Source: Pseudomonas neuropathica
Lineage (GTDB): Bacteria > Pseudomonadota > Gammaproteobacteria > Pseudomonadales > Pseudomonadaceae
Reading direction: 5' to 3'
Assembly (NCBI RefSeq): GCF_015461835.1
Contig: NZ_JACOPX010000021.1
Location: 18,431 to 82,430 of the forward strand
DNA: 64,000 nt
A program made the position numbers and the translations under genes. Positions 16,767 to 25,274 of this stretch are shown here, one piece after another. A model generated the notes under the pieces. That model searched no databases. It was not told where the DNA came from and saw only the letters and a list, made by a program, of their open reading frames with translations. Each line of letters starts with the position of its first letter. The first letter of the stretch is position 1.

Positions 16767-18065
16767 TTACATCAGGTGTTTCTGTGGTTCGGGAATGCTC
16801 GCCGCGCCAAGTACCGCCGGCAGCAACCCCGAACGCAAATCCCCGCCACTCGGCTGCTGATACAGACTCAGCCCGAACTCCGGCAACACCGCCAGCAGAT
16901 AATCGAAAATATCCCCCTGAATCCGCTCGTAATCGGCCCACACCGTGGTGCGGGTAAAGCAGTAAATCTCCAGCGGAATGCCCTGCGCCGTGGTCTGCAT
17001 CTGCCGGACCATGCAGGTCATGTTCGGTTGAATCTCCGGATGACTCTTCAGATACGCCAGCGCATAGGCGCGAAACGTGCCGATGTTGGTCATGCGCCGA
17101 CGGTTGGCCGACATCGCCGCGACATTGCCCTGCGCTTCGTTCCACGCCTTGAGCTCGGCTTTCTTGCGGCTCATGTAGTCGGTCAGCAGGTGCACCTGGG
17201 AGAGCTTTTCTTCTTCGTCATCGCGGATGAAACGCACACCGCTGGCATCGATGAACAGGCTGCGCTTGATCCGTCGCCCGCCCGATTGCTGCATGCCGCG
17301 CCAGTTCTTGAACGACTCGGACATCAGCCGCCAGGTCGGGATCGAGACGATGGTCTTGTCGAAGTTCTGCACCTTGACCGTGTGCAGGGTGATGTCGACC
17401 ACATCGCCATCGGCGCCGACTTGCGGCATCTCGATCCAGTCGCCGACCCGCAACATGTCGTTGCTGGTCAACTGCACACTGGCGACAAACGACAGCAGGG
17501 TGTCCTTGTAGACCAACAGAATCACCGCCGACATTGCGCCCAGACCGGACAGCAGCAACAGCGGCGAACGGTCGATCAGTGTGGCGACGATGATGATCGC
17601 ACCGAACACATACAAAACCATTTTCGCCAGTTGCACGTAGCCTTTGATCGAGCGCGTACGCGCATGTTCGGTGCGTGCATAGATGTCGAGCAGGGCATTG
17701 AGCAGAGCGCTGACCGAGAGCAACAGGAACAGAATGGTGAACGACAACGCGACGTTGCCGAGAAAGGTCATCGCGGTTTTGTTCAGTTCCGGCACCAGAT
17801 GCAGGCCGAACTGGATGACCAGCGATGGCGTCATCTGCGCCACACGCTGAAACACCTTGTTATGGCGAAAGTCATTGATCCAGTGCAGCGCCGGTTGGCG
17901 CCCGAGCATGCGGCTGGCATGCAGGATCAGGTAACGCGCCACTCGTCCGAGCACCAGTGCGATGACCAATAGCACGGTCAGTGCGAGGCCAGCCTGCAAG
18001 AACGGATGCTGTTCGAGGGTGCCCCAGAGGTCTTGGGCGTTGTGCCAGAGCTGTTTGAAATCCAT
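16767..18065 (-). CDS. Mechanosensitive ion channel, MscS family (YbdG-like)
   Basis: A 432-residue channel protein. The N-terminal half holds about five membrane segments (from FLQAGLALTVLLVIALVLG onward), and the pore helix is in the GLGAMSAVILLVYKDTLLSFVASVQL region around 175-200. The conserved beta domain follows (MLRVGDWIEMPQVGADGDVVDITLHTVKVQN), then a C-terminal cytoplasmic domain with an insertion as in YbdG. It is longer than MscS (286) and close to E. coli YbdG (415). The channel opens on membrane tension and protects against osmotic downshock. It is transcribed alone, divergent from the DEAD-box helicase. Confidence 0.92.
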   Translation of the reverse strand: MDFKQLWHNAQDLWGTLEQHPFLQAGLALTVLLVIALVLGRVARYLILHASRMLGRQPALHWINDFRHNKVFQRVAQMTPSLVIQFGLHLVPELNKTAMTFLGNVALSFTILFLLLSVSALLNALLDIYARTEHARTRSIKGYVQLAKMVLYVFGAIIIVATLIDRSPLLLLSGLGAMSAVILLVYKDTLLSFVASVQLTSNDMLRVGDWIEMPQVGADGDVVDITLHTVKVQNFDKTIVSIPTWRLMSESFKNWRGMQQSGGRRIKRSLFIDASGVRFIRDDEEEKLSQVHLLTDYMSRKKAELKAWNEAQGNVAAMSANRRRMTNIGTFRAYALAYLKSHPEIQPNMTCMVRQMQTTAQGIPLEIYCFTRTTVWADYERIQGDIFDYLLAVLPEFGLSLYQQPSGGDLRSGLLPAVLGAASIPEPQKHLM

Positions 18066-18256
18066 ATGAGCAACGATTCTTCTGTAAGACGCGATGGGCG
18101 ATTAGAGCATTTAAGACGCCGTGTATTACCGTTGAAGACAAATCGAGCAACAAAAAAGCCACTGATTACGTCCGTTTGTATAAAGAAACTCGGCCTGAGC
18201 GCTCGAAACCGGTAACCTATGCAGCTGTTTTTTTGCATATCTTCGAGGTAGCACCC

Positions 18257-19597
18257 GTGTTTTCCCAATTCGCCCTGCACGAACGCCTGCTTAAAGCTGT
18301 GGCCGAGCTGAAATTTGTCGAGCCAACGCCTGTGCAAGCCGCGGCCATCCCGCTGGCGCTCCAAGGGCGTGATCTGCGGGTGACTGCGCAAACCGGTAGC
18401 GGCAAAACCGCCGCTTTCGTACTGCCAATCCTCAATCGCCTGATCGGCCCGGCCAAGGTCCGCGTCAGCATCAAGACGCTGATCCTGCTGCCGACCCGTG
18501 AACTGGCCCAGCAGACCTTGAAGGAAGTTGAACGCTTTTCGCAGTTCACTTTCATCAAGTCCGGCCTGATCACCGGTGGTGAAGACTTCAAGGTCCAGGC
18601 CGCGATGCTGCGCAAAGTGCCGGACATCCTCATCGGTACCCCGGGCCGGATGATCGAACAACTCAACGCCGGCAACCTCGACCTCAAAGAAGTCGAAGTG
18701 CTGGTGCTCGACGAAGCCGACCGCATGCTCGACATGGGCTTCGCCGAAGACGTACAGCGTCTGGTTGACGAATGTCCTAACCGTCAGCAGACCATGCTGT
18801 TCTCCGCTACCACCGGCGGTTCCGGTCTGCGCGAGATGATCGGCAAGGTGCTGAACAACCCTGAGCACTTGCAGCTCAACGCGGTCAGCCAGCTGAACTC
18901 GACCACCCGTCAGCAAATCATCACCGCCGACCACAATCAGCACAAAGAGCAGATTGTGAACTGGCTGCTGGCCAACGAGACCTATCAGAAGGCCATCGTC
19001 TTCACCAACACCCGCGCCATGGCCGACCGCATCTACGGCCGCCTCGTGGCTCAGGAATACAAAGCGTTCGTGCTGCACGGCGAGAAAGACCAGAAGGATC
19101 GCAAACTGGCGATCGACCGTCTGAAGCAGGGCGGCGTGAAGATTCTGGTCGCTACCGACGTCGCGGCCCGTGGTCTGGACGTTGATGGCCTGGATCTGGT
19201 GATCAACTTCGACATGCCACGCAGCGGCGACGAATACGTGCACCGCATCGGCCGTACTGGCCGCGCCGGTAACGACGGTCTGGCGATCTCGCTGATCTGC
19301 CACGGCGACTGGAACCTGATGTCGAGCATCGAGCGCTACCTGAAGCAGAGCTTCGAGCGCCGCACCATCAAGGAAGTCAAAGGCACCTACGGCGGACCGA
19401 AAAAGGTCAAGGCCTCGGGCAAAGCCGTTGGTGTAAAGAAGAAAAAGACTGACGCCAAGGGCGACAAGAAGAAAACTGCCGCCAAGACGCCGACCAAGCG
19501 CAAGAGCGTCAACCGTCCGAAGCCGGACTCGTTGGTGAGCAGCGATGGCATGGCACCGCTGAAGCGCCGCAAGCCGGCCGAGCCAGCGGCTGAGTAA
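18257..19597 (+). CDS. DEAD-box RNA helicase (SrmB/RhlE-like)
   Basis: A 446-residue ATP-dependent RNA helicase. The GTG at 18257 is the likely start because GAGGTAGCACCC lies ahead and the protein then begins MFSQFALHERLLKAVAELKF with the Q motif PTPVQAAAIP. Motif I is AQTGSGKT, Ia PTREL, II VLDEADRMLDMGF, III SAT, V ATDVAARGLD and VI HRIGRTGRAG. A basic Lys-rich tail of about 70 residues follows from about 375 (KKKKTDAKGDKKK), as is common for ribosome-assembly helicases. Length and tail resemble E. coli SrmB (444). A bidirectional terminator follows. Confidence 0.93.
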   Translation: MFSQFALHERLLKAVAELKFVEPTPVQAAAIPLALQGRDLRVTAQTGSGKTAAFVLPILNRLIGPAKVRVSIKTLILLPTRELAQQTLKEVERFSQFTFIKSGLITGGEDFKVQAAMLRKVPDILIGTPGRMIEQLNAGNLDLKEVEVLVLDEADRMLDMGFAEDVQRLVDECPNRQQTMLFSATTGGSGLREMIGKVLNNPEHLQLNAVSQLNSTTRQQIITADHNQHKEQIVNWLLANETYQKAIVFTNTRAMADRIYGRLVAQEYKAFVLHGEKDQKDRKLAIDRLKQGGVKILVATDVAARGLDVDGLDLVINFDMPRSGDEYVHRIGRTGRAGNDGLAISLICHGDWNLMSSIERYLKQSFERRTIKEVKGTYGGPKKVKASGKAVGVKKKKTDAKGDKKKTAAKTPTKRKSVNRPKPDSLVSSDGMAPLKRRKPAEPAAE

Positions 19598-19614
19598 GCT
19601 TTTCAGGCGCGCAT

Positions 19615-19644
19615 AAAAAACCCGGACAGTGTCCGGGTTTTTTT
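19615..19644. terminator. Bidirectional rho-independent terminator
   Basis: AAAAAACCCGGACA and TGTCCGGGTTTTTTT form a tight stem with A- and T-runs on both sides. It serves the DEAD-box helicase gene (plus) and the 199-residue protein gene (minus). Confidence 0.93.
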
Positions 19645-19650
19645 CGTCCA

Positions 19651-20250
19651 TCAGTTGCCGAGCTGGCCACTGGTGTCGGCATCAAAGCGCCGTTTGGCTT
19701 GATCTGCTGCCGGTTTCAAGGCGGCGAGCAGTGCTGCTTCGCTGTACAACCCGGTAACCGCCAACTCCTTGGGCGTCGGCTCGATCGGGATCAGCACGTC
19801 GTCACCGTCGGCATGCAGCCAGATCGCCACAACATGCAGCGCCGAGACAAACAGCACGCGCAGCTCAACGGTTTTACCCTGCAATTGCGGCGCTTGTTCC
19901 GCCAGTTTCAGCGCAGCCACCGTCGCGGCGGCGTGATCGCCGTGATTCAGCGAGGCGAACTCGACATGCCCGCGCACCTCGGCCAATTGCGCATCGGCAA
20001 TCGTCACGCCATCGGCAAACACCAGGTAATGCCAGTCGCCGAGGCGGGCGTCTTTCAGGCCTTTGCCTTGGCTCAGGTCTTCCAGATTCAGCGAGTAGCC
20101 GCGATAGGCCTCACTGAGACTGATCTTCGCAGGTGCTGCGTTGGCGAATTGGCGATTGGCGCCAAAGCCTTGGGTTTGCAGTGCAGCTTGTAGCGCCGGG
20201 CGCAAGGTCTGTACGCCGTTGGAAGGCGCCTTTGGATAAGTCAGTTGCAT
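19651..20250 (-). CDS. Hypothetical protein, partner of the cysteine protease
   Basis: A 199-residue soluble protein without a signal peptide or membrane segment. It has alternating beta-strand and helix character and conserved-looking stretches such as DWHYLVFADGVTIADAQLAEV, VELRVLFVSALHVVAIWLHA and DDVLIPIEPTPKEL. I do not recognise a family. It starts 12 bases after the protease stop on the same strand, so the two are co-transcribed; a chaperone, inhibitor or immunity role is possible but only inferred from this pairing. The bidirectional terminator ends the operon. Confidence 0.75.
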   Translation of the reverse strand: MQLTYPKAPSNGVQTLRPALQAALQTQGFGANRQFANAAPAKISLSEAYRGYSLNLEDLSQGKGLKDARLGDWHYLVFADGVTIADAQLAEVRGHVEFASLNHGDHAAATVAALKLAEQAPQLQGKTVELRVLFVSALHVVAIWLHADGDDVLIPIEPTPKELAVTGLYSEAALLAALKPAADQAKRRFDADTSGQLGN

Positions 20251-20262
20251 GATCTCGCCCTC

Positions 20263-20847
20263 CTAGTTTTTCACGGTGAAGTAAGTGTGAGTCCAATTGC
20301 CGCCGCCGTTATAGGCGCGGGGGAACGCGTTCAGTGCGCGGGTCGAATAGCCATAGATCGAGTCCGCGACCAATACGTAATCGCCGTTGGTGCCGTAGAT
20401 CGTCAGAAAGTGCGCGCCGCCGCCGTACCAAGCGCAGCGCAGGCCGACCGGGCGGCCCATGCTGATCTGGTTCTGAATGGCCGACATCTGCAGCGAGCCT
20501 TGATTCATGCCGTTGTAGCTACGGGTGGTTTGCAGGGCCGAATCCAGATAGCCGTAGACGTTGCATGGCCCCGGCTGATTGCAGCAGTTGCGATCGAGCT
20601 GAGTGCTGGCGACGCCACACTGGGTCCAGTTTCCGGTGCCGTAATAATTGCCGACCGAGGCGGAAACGGCGGCCCAGCACCAGTTGGTCTGGGTCTGTTT
20701 CTGCATGTTGAAGTTGAGGCTGCCGGCGGCGAGAGCGCTGAGTTGTTCAGCGGCTTCGACTTCGACCAGTTGTGGGTCGAGCAGATGACTGGCCAGGCAC
20801 CTTGGCAAAGATTCGCCGGTGAATTGCGTTGCTTCTGTGGTTAACAT
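20263..20847 (-). CDS. Papain-like cysteine protease (AvrRpt2/C70-like)
   Basis: A 194-residue protein with a papain-like catalytic domain from about residue 50. The active-site Cys is in QTNWCWAAVSAS, the His in GGGAHFLTIYG and the third residue probably in VLVADSIYGYS. The NWCWAA box and the C-terminal FPRAYNGGGNWTHTYFTV are typical of the AvrRpt2-like C70/C39-like group. It also has Cys residues in QLDRNCCNQPGPC that could form disulfides. There is no signal peptide; the first 45 residues are helical and acidic. Family members include type III effectors of plant pathogens and uncharacterised proteins, so delivery to another cell is possible. It heads a two-gene operon, with repeated palindromes upstream. 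Confidence 0.85.
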   Translation of the reverse strand: MLTTEATQFTGESLPRCLASHLLDPQLVEVEAAEQLSALAAGSLNFNMQKQTQTNWCWAAVSASVGNYYGTGNWTQCGVASTQLDRNCCNQPGPCNVYGYLDSALQTTRSYNGMNQGSLQMSAIQNQISMGRPVGLRCAWYGGGAHFLTIYGTNGDYVLVADSIYGYSTRALNAFPRAYNGGGNWTHTYFTVKN

Positions 20848-20966
20848 TTTTCAATCCTCCATGAGTGAAAACAAGCGTCCAGCTTGTTTGGCATTGCGAT
20901 GTTCCAGAGCGATCGGTGTTCAAGGGTTGCCGTGTCAGATGGCCCGTTCCGATCTCGTTGCTCGAT

Positions 20967-21019
20967 GTAACCGTAGTTACGAATATGCATTAGCGCAAAT
21001 AAATAAATGCATTAGTGCA
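20967..21019 (-). promoter_or_regulatory. Cluster of palindromes upstream of the protease operon
   Basis: GTAAC-N4-GTTAC is at 20967-20980. Two copies of ATGCATTAGYGCA, each an imperfect TGCA-N4-TGCA palindrome, are at 20985-20997 and 21007-21019, exactly 22 bases apart. The group lies 120 to 172 bases ahead of the protease start in an AT-rich stretch and looks like tandem operator sites. Confidence 0.5.
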
Positions 21020-21030
21020 TTTTTGAGATG

Positions 21031-21101
21031 AAAAGATCGCAGCCTTGAGCAGCTCCTAGGGGGGAGGTGTGGGAGCTGCCGAAGGCTGCGATCTTTCGCT
21101 T
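21031..21101. repeat. REP-like inverted pair (GTAGGAGCTGCCGAAGG type), imperfect
   Basis: AAAGATCGCAGCCTTGAGCAGC faces GGGAGCTGCCGAAGGCTGCGATCTTTCG across about 20 bases. It touches the stop codon of the small periplasmic protein gene. Confidence 0.75.
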
Positions 21102-21377
21102 TTAGCTTTCCGCTTTTTTCTCAGCCGTACCCAACTCTTTCAACCGCTGATCAATCAACTGGCACTTGTCCGGCAGATCGGCACTCGCCGTGCCCAGGTC
21201 CATCTTCTTCAACTCGGCGTTGATCTCCTTGGCTTTGGCCGGGTTCTGCTCGGTGAGCTTGGCGACTTCCTTGGCCAGTTGTTCGCGTTTTTCGGTGGCT
21301 TCTTCCGGGGTACAGGCCCAGGCGGGCAGGGCGCAGGCGAGGGTGGCGGCGAGGGTGAGCTTGATCAGGGTTTTCAT
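21102..21377 (-). CDS. Small periplasmic helical protein of unknown function
   Basis: A 91-residue protein with a signal peptide, MKTLIKLTLAATLACALPAWA, cleaved before CTPEEATEK. The mature domain is almost entirely helical and charged, with heptad-like Glu/Lys patterning (EKREQLAKEVAKLTEQNPAKAKEI) and a second Cys in PDKCQLIDQ that could pair with the first mature Cys. The Cys right after the cleavage site lacks a lipobox-type Leu/Ala-Gly before it, so a lipoprotein is less likely. No family is assigned. It is a single gene with a REP pair at its 3' end. Confidence 0.8.
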   Translation of the reverse strand: MKTLIKLTLAATLACALPAWACTPEEATEKREQLAKEVAKLTEQNPAKAKEINAELKKMDLGTASADLPDKCQLIDQRLKELGTAEKKAES

Positions 21378-21448
21378 CGGAGCAGGCCTCAGTTCCGGTT
21401 AATGCGGGTTAACCGGTTGAGGCCTTGAACGCGGGAAAAGTTCAGTGC

Positions 21449-22186
21449 TTATCGCTCTTCGTGGCAGCAACTCGATTTAGCACCTTGCTCATAACGATCA
21501 TGATGCCGCACCCACTCCATGATCTCGTCCTCATTCCTGCCCTTGGGCGTGAGGTCGAGATAGTTGTAGGCACCGACCAGCATGTCCAGACCGCGAGCGT
21601 AAGTTGAGTAGGTGTGGAAGATGTCGCCCTTTGCATCACGATAAAACACACTCAACCCCGGCATTTCCTCCTCGGCGCTGTCAGTCTTTTCGTAGTTGTA
21701 AGTAGCCTTTCCAGCAACGACATCTTCTGCCCGAGCGCAGACACCGAAGTCGTAGTTGAAGTCGCAACCCTCTGAAGACACCCAGTCGAACTTCCAGCCC
21801 ATTCGCCGTTTAAAGTCCTGGAACTCGTTGAACGGCGCATGCGAAACAGCTACCACCGCTATGTCGTGATGAGCCAGATGCAGGTTAGCGCCATCAATGT
21901 GGTCACTGAGAAACGAGCAACCCTGGCAACCTTCCTCCCAGTCCTTGGCAAACATGAAGTGGTAAACCACTAATTGGCTGTGTTTGCCAAACAGATCAGC
22001 CAGTTTCAACTCGCCGTTCGGACCCTGGAAGTGGTAGTCCTTGTCGACCTTTACCCATGGCAATGCGCGACGTTTGGCGCTGAGGTGGTCGCGCTCTTTG
22101 GTGAAAGCTTTTTCGTCAGCGAGATGTTGCTTACGGGCGGCGAGCCATTCTTCGCGCGATACCACCGGATGATTCTCAACGTTCAT
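21449..22186 (-). CDS. DUF899 family thioredoxin-fold protein
   Basis: A 245-residue member of DUF899, a thioredoxin-like family of unknown reaction. Typical features are the N-terminal VSREEWLAARKQHLADEKAFTKERD, the PWVKVDKDYHFQGPNG segment, LVVYHFMFAKDWEEGCQGCSFLSDH with a CxxC motif where a thioredoxin active site would be, and a C-terminal domain with GLSVFYRDAKGDIFHTYSTYARG. The last residues, SCCHEER, add two Cys. There is no signal peptide. It appears monocistronic; GGAGAAATC lies ahead of its ATG. Confidence 0.9.
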   Translation of the reverse strand: MNVENHPVVSREEWLAARKQHLADEKAFTKERDHLSAKRRALPWVKVDKDYHFQGPNGELKLADLFGKHSQLVVYHFMFAKDWEEGCQGCSFLSDHIDGANLHLAHHDIAVVAVSHAPFNEFQDFKRRMGWKFDWVSSEGCDFNYDFGVCARAEDVVAGKATYNYEKTDSAEEEMPGLSVFYRDAKGDIFHTYSTYARGLDMLVGAYNYLDLTPKGRNEDEIMEWVRHHDRYEQGAKSSCCHEER

Positions 22187-22361
22187 GATGATTTCTCCTA
22201 CGGGGTTGAAACCGTCTGTTTCAGACTAGTCGTTTAACCCTGCTGGAAATCGACAGACCGCCGGTCGGTCGCTGCGGGAAATGCGGCTGAACGGCTGGGA
22301 ACCGCTCAGGTCACAACCTATGAACGCGCCATAAATCATGCGCACCGGAGGTTGTATCAGG

Positions 22362-22754
22362 ATGACGACTTATAACTGGGATTTGATTGAACGCTTGCTG
22401 CATGAAGTGCAGAACAGCGCCGGCCATAGCTTTGCCCCTCGGGCCTACGCCGAAGACTATACGGCGGCGAAAGCCAGCGCCGGCGAGCCGATCGAGAATC
22501 TGGATCATCTGAAAACGCTGGCTTGCGACTATGAAAAGTTGCTGCTGTTGCGCGGTTACATCGCACCGCGTCCGGATGAGGAGGGCAGCACGGGAAATAA
22601 TTTTGTTCTGACGCCGCGCGGTTCCAGCTTGCTGAGCCTGATCGACAGCAGCATTCCCGGCAATGATCATCCGCGTCAGGTGCTGGATGAGCAGGAGGAT
22701 GCGCTGGCCGAGGCGACGTTTGATGAAGTGGCTTCCAAAGCCCAGATCGCCTGA
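22362..22754 (+). CDS. Hypothetical protein, possible winged-helix regulator
   Basis: A 130-residue cytoplasmic protein. The ATG at 22362 follows CGGAGGT. The N-terminal NWDLIERLLHEVQN and the later YEKLLLLRGYIAPR...NFVLTPRGSSLLSLI resemble the winged-helix pattern of DUF2513-like and other small regulators, where LTPRG is the wing. A DNA-binding role is therefore possible but not proven. It is a single gene, followed by a REP pair. Confidence 0.7.
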   Translation: MTTYNWDLIERLLHEVQNSAGHSFAPRAYAEDYTAAKASAGEPIENLDHLKTLACDYEKLLLLRGYIAPRPDEEGSTGNNFVLTPRGSSLLSLIDSSIPGNDHPRQVLDEQEDALAEATFDEVASKAQIA

Positions 22755-22767
22755 GTTCACGCAGAAC

Positions 22768-22860
22768 CCCTGTAGGAGTGAGCCTGCTCGCGATAGCGGA
22801 CTTCCAGTCAACATTGATGTCACTGGAAGTCCGCTATCGCGAGCAGGCTCACTCCTACAC
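22768..22860. repeat. REP-like inverted pair (GTAGGAGTGAGCCTGCTCGCGA type)
   Basis: A long, almost perfect stem: the arms extend from TGTAGGAGTGAGCC through CGATAGCGGACTTCCAGT and back around a short loop. It lies between two convergent genes. Confidence 0.9.
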
Positions 22861-22875
22861 TTGGATGCGTAATGT

Positions 22876-23745
22876 TCAAGGTCTTTGCGCGGCCTTGAGG
22901 CATTTGAGGTCGTTGAAGTCTTTGCGCACCCCTTCGATCTTCTTCAACAACCGCTGACGCTGTTGCGGCGTACTCTCGGCCATCAAGTCCACCGCCAGTG
23001 AGCGTCCCTGCGCTTCAGTATCGGCGAAGGCCTTGCGGTAATCCGCTGTCCATAAGCTCTCGCGATTGACCAGAAGCGTCTCGATTCTCTGTGGGAATTC
23101 GGGACTTTTGCGTTGTGCGACGGCGGCACTGAATTGCTTCTGCCAATGGGCGCGATTGGCGATCCATTGGGTGTACTGATCGCCCAACGCGGTCGACCAC
23201 GCCATTACCCGCTGTTCCTGGGTAGCGCTCAAGGGGCCGAGCCAGTCGTTCAGGCGTTTGACCATACGCGCGCCACGTTCGGCAATTTGCTGATCAAGCG
23301 GTGGTTTCAGGTATTCCTGCTGACGCTTGCGCAAATCCTTGGCAAACGCGTCATTCATCTCGGCGACCTGTTTGTCATCCAGCCCTTGCAGCAACTCGAT
23401 CGCCGACGGGGTGATCTCTCGAGCGGTTTCGGCGATGGCCTGCTTGGCTTCCGTCGTGCGCGCCTGTAACGCGGCATCGGTGACCTGATTGGTTTCGACC
23501 ATGGTTTGCAGGCGATCAAGCCAGTCCAGATAGCCAGGCAATTGCGTGGTGCAATGCCAGCTCAGGTGATCTTTGAGGCGTTCGTTGAACCAGTCTTTCT
23601 GCTCGCCGTTCATGTCCAGGTAATCGCCGAGCGTCCACGGGATAATGACGTCGAGATTGCGGTAGGCCAGGCCGACACGGCTGCAGGCACCGAGGGCGAG
23701 GGTAAAGATCAGTAGCGCGGCGATGTGTTTGAACCAGCGAGACAT
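22876..23745 (-). CDS. DUF6279 family lipoprotein
   Basis: A 289-residue lipoprotein. The ATG at 23745 gives MSRWFKHIAALLIFTLALGACS with a lipobox LGAC at the end of the signal; upstream in-frame starts would spoil the signal peptide. The family hallmark YRNLDVIIPWTLGDYLDMNGEQKDWF follows directly, then a mostly helical body with several QxxW/RxxW repeats. The residue after the lipidated Cys is Ser, consistent with sorting to the outer membrane. The function is unknown. It is 78 bases downstream of the TorF-family gene on the same strand. Confidence 0.87.
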   Translation of the reverse strand: MSRWFKHIAALLIFTLALGACSRVGLAYRNLDVIIPWTLGDYLDMNGEQKDWFNERLKDHLSWHCTTQLPGYLDWLDRLQTMVETNQVTDAALQARTTEAKQAIAETAREITPSAIELLQGLDDKQVAEMNDAFAKDLRKRQQEYLKPPLDQQIAERGARMVKRLNDWLGPLSATQEQRVMAWSTALGDQYTQWIANRAHWQKQFSAAVAQRKSPEFPQRIETLLVNRESLWTADYRKAFADTEAQGRSLAVDLMAESTPQQRQRLLKKIEGVRKDFNDLKCLKAAQRP

Positions 23746-23823
23746 GGGCGAATCCTTGCGTGAGCCTGGCTTCGAGGGACTGATTCCTATGTGAACGCAG
23801 AATGAACCCGGCAGTTCAGCCAA

Positions 23824-24540
23824 TCAATAGAACGCGCGCGCAGCCTTGAGGGTGACGAGGCCGTCGCACTCGCTGTTGTGCCCGGAATAGGCCGAGCAAT
23901 CGCTGCCGCTGAGGCTGGAGTTGCTGTAGATCAGGTCGAGGTCGACGCCCATGAACGGTCGGGACAATTTCACCGACCAATCGGTAAAACTGCCGACATA
24001 ACCACCGTCCACGGCCACTGGCGTGTTCAGTTGGTGGGTGGTGTATTTCATGCTGACGCCGATGCCAAATGGCTGGTTGCCGCCAAGATCGGCAAACAAC
24101 GTGTTGTTCTGTTTATCCGGGTCATTGCTGAAGGCCACGCCGAAACGACTACCGAGCAAGGTCAGGCCACCGAACAGCTCCTGGCTGTCGAGGGTGTCTA
24201 CCTTGGGATAGCTGTAGTGGATCATGCCGACTTCATAGCCGAGGGTCTGATCGAAAGGCTGTTTAAAACCGACGTAGGAATCGATTTCGAGGTTCTTGCC
24301 CGGGGAGATGCCCATGCTCGGTGCGTACTGGCCGACATAGAGGCCGCTGTCGTGGCTCAGGTCGAGGCCGCCATGGAAGGAACCGACTGCCGCCGGTTTG
24401 ACCAGGCCTTGAGCCATGCTGCGCGTGGGCGTGGTTCCGAGTTTGAGGTCGAAGTCGCCGAGTTCACGCTGGAAAATCTGCGCGTGCGCGGTCGCGCTGG
24501 CCAGAAGGCCTACGAGTAATAAACAGGATGTTCTGCGCAT
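23824..24540 (-). CDS. TorF family putative porin
   Basis: A 238-residue outer-membrane protein with a signal peptide, MRRTSCLLLVGLLASATAHA, cleaved before QIFQRELG. The mature part shows alternating beta strands and family-typical segments (GGLDLSHDSGLYVGQYAPS, EIDSYVGFKQPFDQTLGYEVGMIHYSYP), ending in TLKAARAFY with a terminal aromatic. Two Cys near the C-terminus (GSDCSAYSGHNSECDG) probably form an extracellular-loop disulfide. The substrate is unknown. It lies upstream of the DUF6279 lipoprotein on the same strand and may share a transcript with it. Confidence 0.85.
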   Translation of the reverse strand: MRRTSCLLLVGLLASATAHAQIFQRELGDFDLKLGTTPTRSMAQGLVKPAAVGSFHGGLDLSHDSGLYVGQYAPSMGISPGKNLEIDSYVGFKQPFDQTLGYEVGMIHYSYPKVDTLDSQELFGGLTLLGSRFGVAFSNDPDKQNNTLFADLGGNQPFGIGVSMKYTTHQLNTPVAVDGGYVGSFTDWSVKLSRPFMGVDLDLIYSNSSLSGSDCSAYSGHNSECDGLVTLKAARAFY

Positions 24541-24697
24541 GCGTCACTCCATGAACAGCGAGGGCAGGGCGGCAGGCCTGCTGAAACGCTTGATCTAGAC
24601 GCGTGCAAGGATACCGGCGAATGATCGGCATTGAAGGCCGTTCGTCGATTTACAAGGAATTTTGTTTAAAAAGGAGGGAGGTTACGCGGTGCCAGTC

Positions 24698-24731
24698 CAG
24701 GCGCTTCAAAGCTCAAAGCGCCTCTGGACGG
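24698..24731 (-). terminator. Possible terminator hairpin after the small SGGEIQQ protein gene
   Basis: GTCCAGGCGCTT pairs with AAGCGCCTCTGGAC with one bulged base. The T-run on the minus strand (CTCCTTTTTAAAC) is about 20 bases further on, so termination strength is doubtful. Confidence 0.4.
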
Positions 24732-24745
24732 GTGTAAAACCGGTG

Positions 24746-24934
24746 TTACTTCTTGCCCAGGCTGATCTGCTTGGACGGGCCGAATGTCTGGCCACTGACG
24801 CCTTTGGCAATTTGCTGGATCTCGCCACCAGACTTGAGAAACGCTGCGATCTGATCGTTGATCGATTCGCTGGTTTCAACGGCTGGAGCTGGCTTTGCTT
24901 TGCTGGAGGATGCTTTTACACGCATGGCGGCCAT
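24746..24934 (-). CDS. Small conserved protein with an FLKSGGEIQQI motif
   Basis: A 62-residue basic protein. The first 20 residues are low-complexity and rich in Lys, Ser and Ala (MAAMRVKASSSKAKPAPAV). The rest, INDQIAAFLKSGGEIQQIAKGVSGQ, forms one helix followed by a Gly-Gly turn and strand. The FLxxGGxxQ pattern is reminiscent of the core of the Pseudomonas transcription factor SutA (EEFLSRGGKVQEV), but this protein lacks the acidic N-terminal tail of SutA, so the relation is only a suggestion. It is a single gene with a hairpin downstream. Confidence 0.65.
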   Translation of the reverse strand: MAAMRVKASSSKAKPAPAVETSESINDQIAAFLKSGGEIQQIAKGVSGQTFGPSKQISLGKK

Positions 24935-25274
24935 TAACCTGTAGAAAAGTAACTCGGCCAGGCATCGTACAGGAATAACTTGACAATTGCTTGGTAAATA
25001 TCCCCCGGAATAACCAACCGCATTGCTGCATTATTCTCGATCCAATATTCGAAATATCCGGCTAACCTGCTGTTTTAAATAACAACATTTATGTGCGCGT
25101 GCATTGAAATATTCAGTCATGAGCGTTCGTGTCTGTCTGACGAGCGGCACCTCGGCCCGGCTGCGCCCGAGAAAAATCAAGGTGTTGAGCCGGTTTCACA
25201 AGCGTGCCGATCTGTCACCCGACGGCCACGATAAAAACGGGTAGAATGCCGCCCACGCAATGAGGGTTCTGGAA
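24935..25274. other. AT-rich divergent promoter region
   Basis: 340 bases between the small protein gene (minus) and the S1 protein gene (plus) hold no gene. TTGACA occurs at about 24980. The stretch 25020-25130 is clearly AT-rich. TAGAAT at about 25241, some 30 bases ahead of the S1 gene, is a plausible -10 box. No repeat or terminator was seen. Confidence 0.45.

Noticed and set aside
17978..19651. 557-codon minus-strand frame opposite the DEAD-box helicase
   Set aside because: All helicase motifs are intact on the plus strand. The minus frame also runs through the bidirectional terminator and the MscS promoter region.
20263..20847. C39 peptidase-containing bacteriocin exporter
   Set aside because: The papain-like domain is a stand-alone protein with no ABC transporter fused or adjacent.
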